Shown: positions 58,345 through 64,000 of the stretch, piece by piece | Layout: each line of letters begins with the position of its first letter | Position numbering within the stretch: the first letter of the stretch is position 1 | DNA from: Synaphobranchus kaupii | Taxonomy: Eukaryota > Chordata > Actinopteri > Anguilliformes > Synaphobranchidae | Assembly: GCA_029718625.1 (NCBI GenBank) | Contig: CM056379.1 | Span: forward strand, 59,547,626 to 59,611,625 | DNA length: 64,000 bases | Direction of reading: 5' to 3' | Translations under genes and position numbers: made by a program | Notes under the pieces: generated by a model | The model's input: the letters and a program-made list of their open reading frames with translations, nothing else | Database searches by the model: none | What the model was told of the DNA's origin: nothing

Positions 58345-58860
58345 TAATGGGGATATCGATTCAGGACTTCCTGATCTTCAGGAAGCAACAGGTGCCCTGT
58401 TGTTACACATAGCTTTTCTCACTAGATAGTATAAGCCACACGGCCAGGGCAGCCAGGCTACACATAGCCTACTTAGGCATCATATTGCGTAGTATGGCTA
58501 ATGTCTGATCCAAGAACACAGCCGTGTTCTGTCTCTGTGCCGGAGGGATATCGATATGGTCTTCCTGATCTTCAGGAGACAGCAGGTGCTTTGCTGTACA
58601 CATATTCTACTGTCACATAATGTTAGTATGGCCAATGTCTGATCCAAGATCACAGCCGTGTTATATCTCCTTGTCTGAGGGATGTCGATATGGTCTTCCT
58701 GATCTTCAGGAGACAGCAGGTGCTCTGCTGTACACATAGTCTACTGTCACATAATGTAGTATGGCCAATGTCTGGTCCAAGATCACAGCTGTGTTGTAGC
58801 TCCATGCTGGAGGGATATTGATACGGTCTTCCTGATCTCAGGGGACAGCAGGCGAGGTTG
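58345..58860. repeat. Tandem repeat, about 133-bp unit, three to four copies
   Basis: TCGATATGGTCTTCCTGATC recurs at 58551 and 58685, and as a variant at 58818, with ACAGCAGGTGCT(T/C)TGCTGTAC and CCAATGTCTG(A/G)TCCAAGA in each unit. A more diverged unit precedes at about 58345-58450. The minus-strand frame here merely reads the repeat twice. Confidence 0.85.
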
Positions 58861-59034
58861 GGTCCTGGATGATCTGCTGTTGGGGGGCTGTTGGGGGTTT
58901 CTGGTCATCTCCTGTTTATGCAGCACATTCATTCATTAAACATGTCATTTAAATACGTGAGTTGTCCTGACAGAAATAATGTTTTTTGTGTTTGAGGTGG
59001 GTTCACTTTATCAAGTTTTAGGACTTAGATGAAG

Positions 59035-59200
59035 ATGTGTTCACATTTTATATTGAATTTATGCAGATATATAGAAAACTAAAGGGTTCACAAACTTTCT
59101 AGCACCACTGTATATATATATACAGTGCTGCTCGAAAGTTTGTGAATTATTTAGAAGTTTCTGTATATCTGCATAAATTCAATCTAAAATGTGATTTTTT
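59035..59200. repeat. Two Tc1-like ends back to back
   Basis: 59035-59108 and 59118-59200 are inverted copies (CACAAACTTTCTAGCACCACTG / CAGTGCTGCTCGAAAGTTTG), separated by TATATATATA. This looks like the left and right ends of two elements, or one fold-back, meeting at a TA run. Confidence 0.7.
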
Positions 59201-60609
59201 TAAAACGTGTTTGTGCTCTGCTGGTGATGTAACGTCACTTCTGTCCAGGGAGGTAGCTATAGGCTACTAAAACCCAGAACCCTCCCAAATCCAGAACATG
59301 GACATGGAAGTAAAAAGAGCTGTTCCCGGTTTTACTCAGTGCAGTTATCCAGCTTAGGCTACTATCATTAATCCTGTTTCATAGTAGCTATACCCCAGGT
59401 ATCAAAGTTTTAGTTTTTTCCTAAAATAAACAAAATCTCCCATATTTATGATTTGTGTTATTATCGGTAAGTTACGTAGCTAACGTTAGTAATGGCACCA
59501 GTTGTCGCTTCTAGACTGAGAGATTGATGAGAGTGAATTTTGACCAGACCACTTGGCCACGCAGAGTGCGGAGGGATATAGAATAGAATAACTTTTATTT
59601 TCCCTTTCGGGAACTTCAGTTGTAGCCACCAGCAACAACAAAAAGAAATTAAAATAAATAAAAAATAATCAAGTGTGAAACAAAATACAAAATAATGACT
59701 GCTCATTGACCAAACAAATTTGAGTATTGTTTTAAATAAATTGCATATTTATGTTTTTTGTTGATTTATTCATTTTTGCTGTTGTATTCCAACTAAAATA
59801 TTTTCCCAATTAGTGTAAAAAATAGCGGAAAACTGCTTTGAACTTAACTATTTAATTTTATGAATGTGATCAATTAAACACTGATTTTATTTAAAACAAT
59901 AGTGCTCACTCCTTCATGTCTGCATTCAGAACAGTCTCTGCTCATGTTCAATGGCTGTTTCCCATCTTCCTGTAAATAAACATTGGTTAAGTTCTTCGAA
60001 ATATCGTTCTGTTTTTTTTTACAGTGTGAAAATTAAAATGAGAAACAATGGAAAACTTTTATTATCGTTATGATGTTATCGTCAAATGACCCCGCAAACA
60101 AACTTCGGTTTTACGTAAATTACGTGTGAGTAGTTAGTGAATTTCTGTCCAATCAGCAACATCAGATTGGGTATCTGCGCTATCCAACTGGGTAGCGTGA
60201 ACTATCAACCTGGGTCGCGCGCGCTATCCAACTGGATATATGGTGTCTAGTTTGCATCGGCTTTTGATCTGTTTGGTTCTCCATAATGGTCTCCTGTCAT
60301 GCTATTGAGATCACTGTACAACAACAATCCTGATGGTGTCTGACCCTTCCTCTAAACAGCTTCCATGGCTACACTGTCAGAGGTAGTGAGAATTTAACTC
60401 AAGCTAAATGCGAAGAAATAAACTTCAAAGCATCAGAAAAAAAATTGATTTATACCTGGCTTTTTAGAATGTTACTGGGAGAGCGAGAGCAGACACCAGC
60501 ATGCCCAAGAGTATGGTGAGACAGAGAGAGTACAGACAGAGGATAAGAGAAGATCCACATAAATATCAGTAACATCTAAAGAAAGAAAGAAGCGGGGTAA
60601 GGTTAAATA

Positions 60610-61638
60610 TGTCACAGAGCGATCTCCCAGGGGGCAGAGAGCTGTTCGAAGTGGAAACCTTTACAGCCTTTACTTTGTTCTCAGAGGGAAGTGGCCACTG
60701 AGCTTAGAGTGTCACAGAGTGTCATCAGCAGGTTGTAACAGAGATACAGAGAGACTGGAAGAGTCACAGAAAGTCATAGAAGTGGACGTCCTTTGGCCAC
60801 ATCCCACACTGATGACCGCTTCATTGGGAACAGTGCCCTGCGGAACCGGATGATGAATGCCACTCAACTCCAGGCACATTTAAGGGAGGTGAGAGGCACC
60901 CAAGTGTCACGTCAGACCATTCGAAACCGTTTACATCAGCGTGGTCTGCGTGCTAGACGACCTGCAAGGGTACCTGACCACACCACCAGGCACAGGCGTC
61001 ATCATCTTGCATGGGCCAGGGAGCATTTACGCTGGACGAGGGACCAGTGGGCCTCAGTGCTGTTCTCTGATGAAAGTCGATTCACGTTGAGCAGAAATGA
61101 TGGCCGCCAACGATGTTGGAGACGTCAAGGAGAGCGCTATGCATCAGCCACTGTTGTCACCAGACGACCCTTTGGTGGTGGCGGTGTTACAGTGTGGGCA
61201 GGTGTGTCTAGTCAATACAGAACTGCCCTACACTTTGTGAATGGTACAGTGACAAGCCCATACTACCTGAATAACATCATTAATCCAGTCATTGTGCCCC
61301 TGCATGAACAACACAGGCCTAATTTCATCTTCATGGACGACAATGCTCCAGCTCATCGAGGTCGCATCATTAGGGAAAGGCTGCTGGAGACTGGGGTACC
61401 TCAAATGGAGTGGCCTGCACTTTCTCCAGACCTGAATCCCATAGAAAACCTATGGGATCAGCTGACTCACCGTGTAGAGGCTCGTAACTCTGTACCCCAG
61501 AACCTCAATGACCTGAGGGCCGCCCTTCAAGAAGAGTGGGATGCCATGCCTCAGCAGACAATAAGTCGACTTGTGAACAGCATGAGACGTCGTTGTCAAG
61601 CTGTAATTGATGCTCAAGGGCACATGTCAAGTTATTGA
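60610..61638 (+). pseudogene. Tc1 transposase with intact DD34E domain and damaged N-terminus
   Basis: From 60739 on, the frame is open for about 300 codons: [20 protein letters not shown], then the second DNA-binding helix region and the full RNase-H-like domain. The catalytic triad is visible as [18 protein letters not shown] and [12 protein letters not shown]; counting from codon 60793 these are D93, D182 and E217, with 34 residues between the last two (DD34E). Upstream, the helix-turn-helix CSQREVATELRVSQSVISRL is present, but a TAA replaces the next codon (near 60736), usually Trp, and the frame shifts before it. A protein from this copy would lack its first DNA-binding helices. No in-frame ATG precedes the domain. 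Confidence 0.9.
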
Positions 61639-61850
61639 GACATTGACATTTTTGTTGTGGTATACCCACCACTGTTGTTGGCTTTTGTTTCAATAAATTG
61701 TTTGAGATGAGGAAATCACCATTGCATGCTTCTACTTAAATGCCCTACTTTCATGATACGTATAATATCACTGTAGCGTGAACTTACATTTTCCATAAAT
61801 TTCACCCGAAAGCCAAATATCCCTAACTTTTTGTGAGTAGTGTATATATA
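61639..61850 (+). mobile_element. 3' end of the Tc1 element
   Basis: After the stop codon come an AATAAA signal (near 61692) and a terminal stretch ATCCCTAACTTTTTGTGAG, ending next to a TA run at about 61840. No matching 5' TIR was found upstream, so the copy is 5'-truncated or its left end is highly diverged. Confidence 0.65.
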
Positions 61851-62425
61851 TATATATATATATTCCTATATATATATATTCCTATTGAATTTTATGGAAA
61901 TATAAGTCAGGAGAAACAACCCTTAAAGTGATCCATCCATATCTACTGCATATCTGGCAGCAGAGTGATAGTTTGAGGCTCGTTTGATACCTCAGACCCT
62001 TGATGACTTACAGCCATTTAGCCAACAATATGTGCCATACTATTCCTGTGTAATTTACAGCTTTAACATCTAGTCCCACCCCCCAATTCCCATAGAGATC
62101 CATTCAAATGCAGACAGGTTATAGTATCGCTTGTAAGAGTACATGCAAATAAGATATCAAGAGTCTTTTGATGTAGTTGGGTCACAGACATCAGGACGTC
62201 ATGGCATGCAAAGGATATGCAACCAAATATTAAATATACTGACTTTATTTAAGTTTATGTTAATTTGACAAATTACTTTTGGGACTACATGTAAAAATGG
62301 CTACAATTGCTACACAGTTCACCTGATATCTCATCACTCTTCCATTTCAAATCCAATGTGCTGGAGTACAGAGCCAAAACAACAAAAAATGTGTCACTGT
62401 CTAACACTTTTGGAGTACACTGTAC
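61840..62425. repeat. Palindromic repeat, copy 5
   Basis: After an AT-dinucleotide run, the sequence follows the core of copies 1-4 (CATATCTGGCAGCAGAGTGA, CAGACCCTTGATGACTTACA) and ends AACACTTTTGGAGTACACTG, another Tc1-like terminus. The left half is missing. Confidence 0.75.
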
Positions 62426-63523
62426 TTCTTGCTTCTTTTAACCCATTTTAGCCTATTTATGCCTTATGTGGCAACCCTACGTATAATTTCACATGGCCTG
62501 GAAAAATTGGGAAATAAACAAATTTTTGTCACTCAAATTTTGTGAGAAAAAAGTGTGAAAATTATTTAATCTTCAACTTTTTCATTGATTTAATTACAGT
62601 ACAGCACCTAGATAATTTCCTATTTGGTTTAAGATTAGTACAAGCAGTGTAATCAGATATTATTCTCGAGCTAAATAAGGAAATCTCCCCTCTGCTTCTC
62701 TGTACCAGTCCCTTTGCCTTGTCCCATGTGTCTGTATAGGAGGGGTCCATTGCCAGGCCTCTGTAGTCTCTTTCTGCAGGTTAATGAAAAAGAATGGCTG
62801 TGCAGTAGCCAGAAAGTTTAGAGCTTAAGTTGAAATCAATGTGCAAGCATTGTTTGAGAGGAAGGCTTGGTGATTATGACTGATCCTGGCCAATGTGAAT
62901 CAATAGCATGGGCAGTGTGTATCACACCCAGGTGGATAACTATTTTCATTTCTTCTATTTTATTTTATTCTTTTTGCAGAGGAATTATTGCTGAACCAAT
63001 TTTTTGGGGTCTAAAGCAAAGCCTGATGAATGGTGTTAGCGACCTGAGTTTGTACATGAGTTTGGTGTTAGCAAACTGAGTTTGTTCAATGCATGCTTTT
63101 CCTCCATTCCACCTATCTCTCTATGCTTCCATTTTTCAGGAAGACTCAGGGATGCTCACCTAACACTGAATACTGAAAACATTATGAATTTGTTGTTTGT
63201 AATTTTTAAACTAATTTTGAACATTAATATGAGCTAAAAATCAATTGTAGTTTTTGCCGACATACATAAATATTTCAGGCCGTGTTGAACTCTTAATGTG
63301 AATTAAGTGTGCAATAAATTATGCAACTTATGTAAAGGACATTTATAACAAGATTTATAAATAAATAGAATATTTTTAAATCTCATAAAACAAAATTCAT
63401 TATTGGTTACTAAGCTAACAATACTGATGGGCTAATTGAAAACCTCGCTGCAAAAAACGCACATACCTACATCATACTGAGGGCCATATTCAGTTGAGAT
63501 AATCACATGCAAATGGCACTTAC
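62426..63523. other. No supported feature
   Basis: AT-rich sequence without domain-bearing frames. Confidence 0.4.
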
Positions 63524-64000
63524 TGTAAGGGTGCTGGTTAGGGAGAACCAGACGTGACAGGATGGGGGATCAAAAAGCCGCTCACATTAGTGAGGACCAC
63601 TGAAGGGAGAGAAATGAATCCGCAAACGGAATAACACGAAACAAAAATAGTGGGAATAAAAACCTCCCGGCGAATAGCCAAATAATAACTACCCCAAACG
63701 AGGGCGAGACTCGAAACCCGAGTAGAAAATATATAACAACAACAGGGGCCTCACACTCTCAGACAGAGAGTAATAACAGAGAGTCTGATAAACAAACAAA
63801 AAGAAAGCCAAGAGATAATGGGCACTCGAAACGAGAAAGAAAACAGAACCTGTTACCTAAAGCTCGAGGAGCGACCGAGCTAAAATAAATTGCTAACAGA
63901 GAGGGGAGTAAGAAATTACGAAAATACTCCAGACAGAAAGCAAAGAGGAAAGGAATAAGGATAAAGAGTGAAACAATAGGAAACAAAGGATTCTAAAGAT
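63524..64000 (-). repeat. Possible LTR edge, cut by the window end
   Basis: Starts TGTAAGGGTGCTGG on the plus strand and becomes strongly purine-rich with CACTCTCAGACAGAGAGT inside. The opening resembles the 3' edge of a minus-strand LTR, and base composition changes sharply at this point. The far end is outside the window, so this is tentative. Confidence 0.35.

Noticed and set aside
1..64000. CRISPR array, bacterial operon or rRNA
   Set aside because: No short regularly spaced direct repeats with unique spacers, no Shine-Dalgarno-led gene clusters and no rRNA signature; the content is vertebrate repeat DNA.

Overview
This window reads as non-coding DNA from a teleost fish that is almost wholly built of transposable elements. 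I found no host protein-coding gene I can support, and no rRNA, CRISPR array or bacterial-type operon. The repeat content points to a teleost: an L2-clade LINE with the typical fish 3' tail, Ty3/Gypsy gag with a MYND finger, PIF/Harbinger elements with a Myb-like gene, several hAT families, Tc1-like and piggyBac transposases, and tRNA-derived SINEs. I cannot name the species.

Layout. 0.1-3.0 kb: a DNA transposon with 34-bp inverted ends and repeated subterminal motifs, itself split by a Tc1-like element. 3.1-12.9 kb: a possible solo LTR, pieces of Harbinger elements, a palindromic repeat, a large inverted repeat near 8.6/9.4 kb, two hAT elements and two tRNA-derived SINEs. 13.3-24.1 kb: the 5' half of a minus-strand Gypsy retroelement (LTR, primer-binding-site-like sequence, gag, zinc knuckle, MYND finger, protease), interrupted inside gag by a plus-strand L2 LINE. 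The LINE carries nine tandem 5' monomers. 25-40 kb: a palindromic repeat family, a solo LTR with a target duplication, an SGNH-hydrolase pseudogene, a 2-kb palindrome made of two mirror-image elements with a BED-finger hAT inserted in it, and another hAT. 41-50 kb: a palindrome ending in L2-type tails, then a 4.8-kb hAT holding a Harbinger element and a second hAT, then a SINE and a 1.9-kb Harbinger-type element. 52-62 kb: a broken piggyBac transposase, palindromic repeats, a 133-bp tandem repeat and a Tc1 transposase whose DDE domain is intact. The last 0.5 kb is probably the edge of an LTR element.

The most unusual object is the LINE at about 15.14-21.95 kb. Its nine 5' repeat units are exactly 357 or 428 bp long (the last one partial). 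Each contains a perfect octamer motif, a CCAAT box and, in all but the last, a TATA-like stretch. Each also contains about 31 bp of the gag sequence that flanks the insertion, which implies that the promoter array expanded in place after insertion. Nearly all coding sequence in the window is broken, so it is a record of nested insertions rather than a set of cooperating genes. Element boundaries supported by target-site duplications are the firmest calls; family names without preserved protein domains are inferences.
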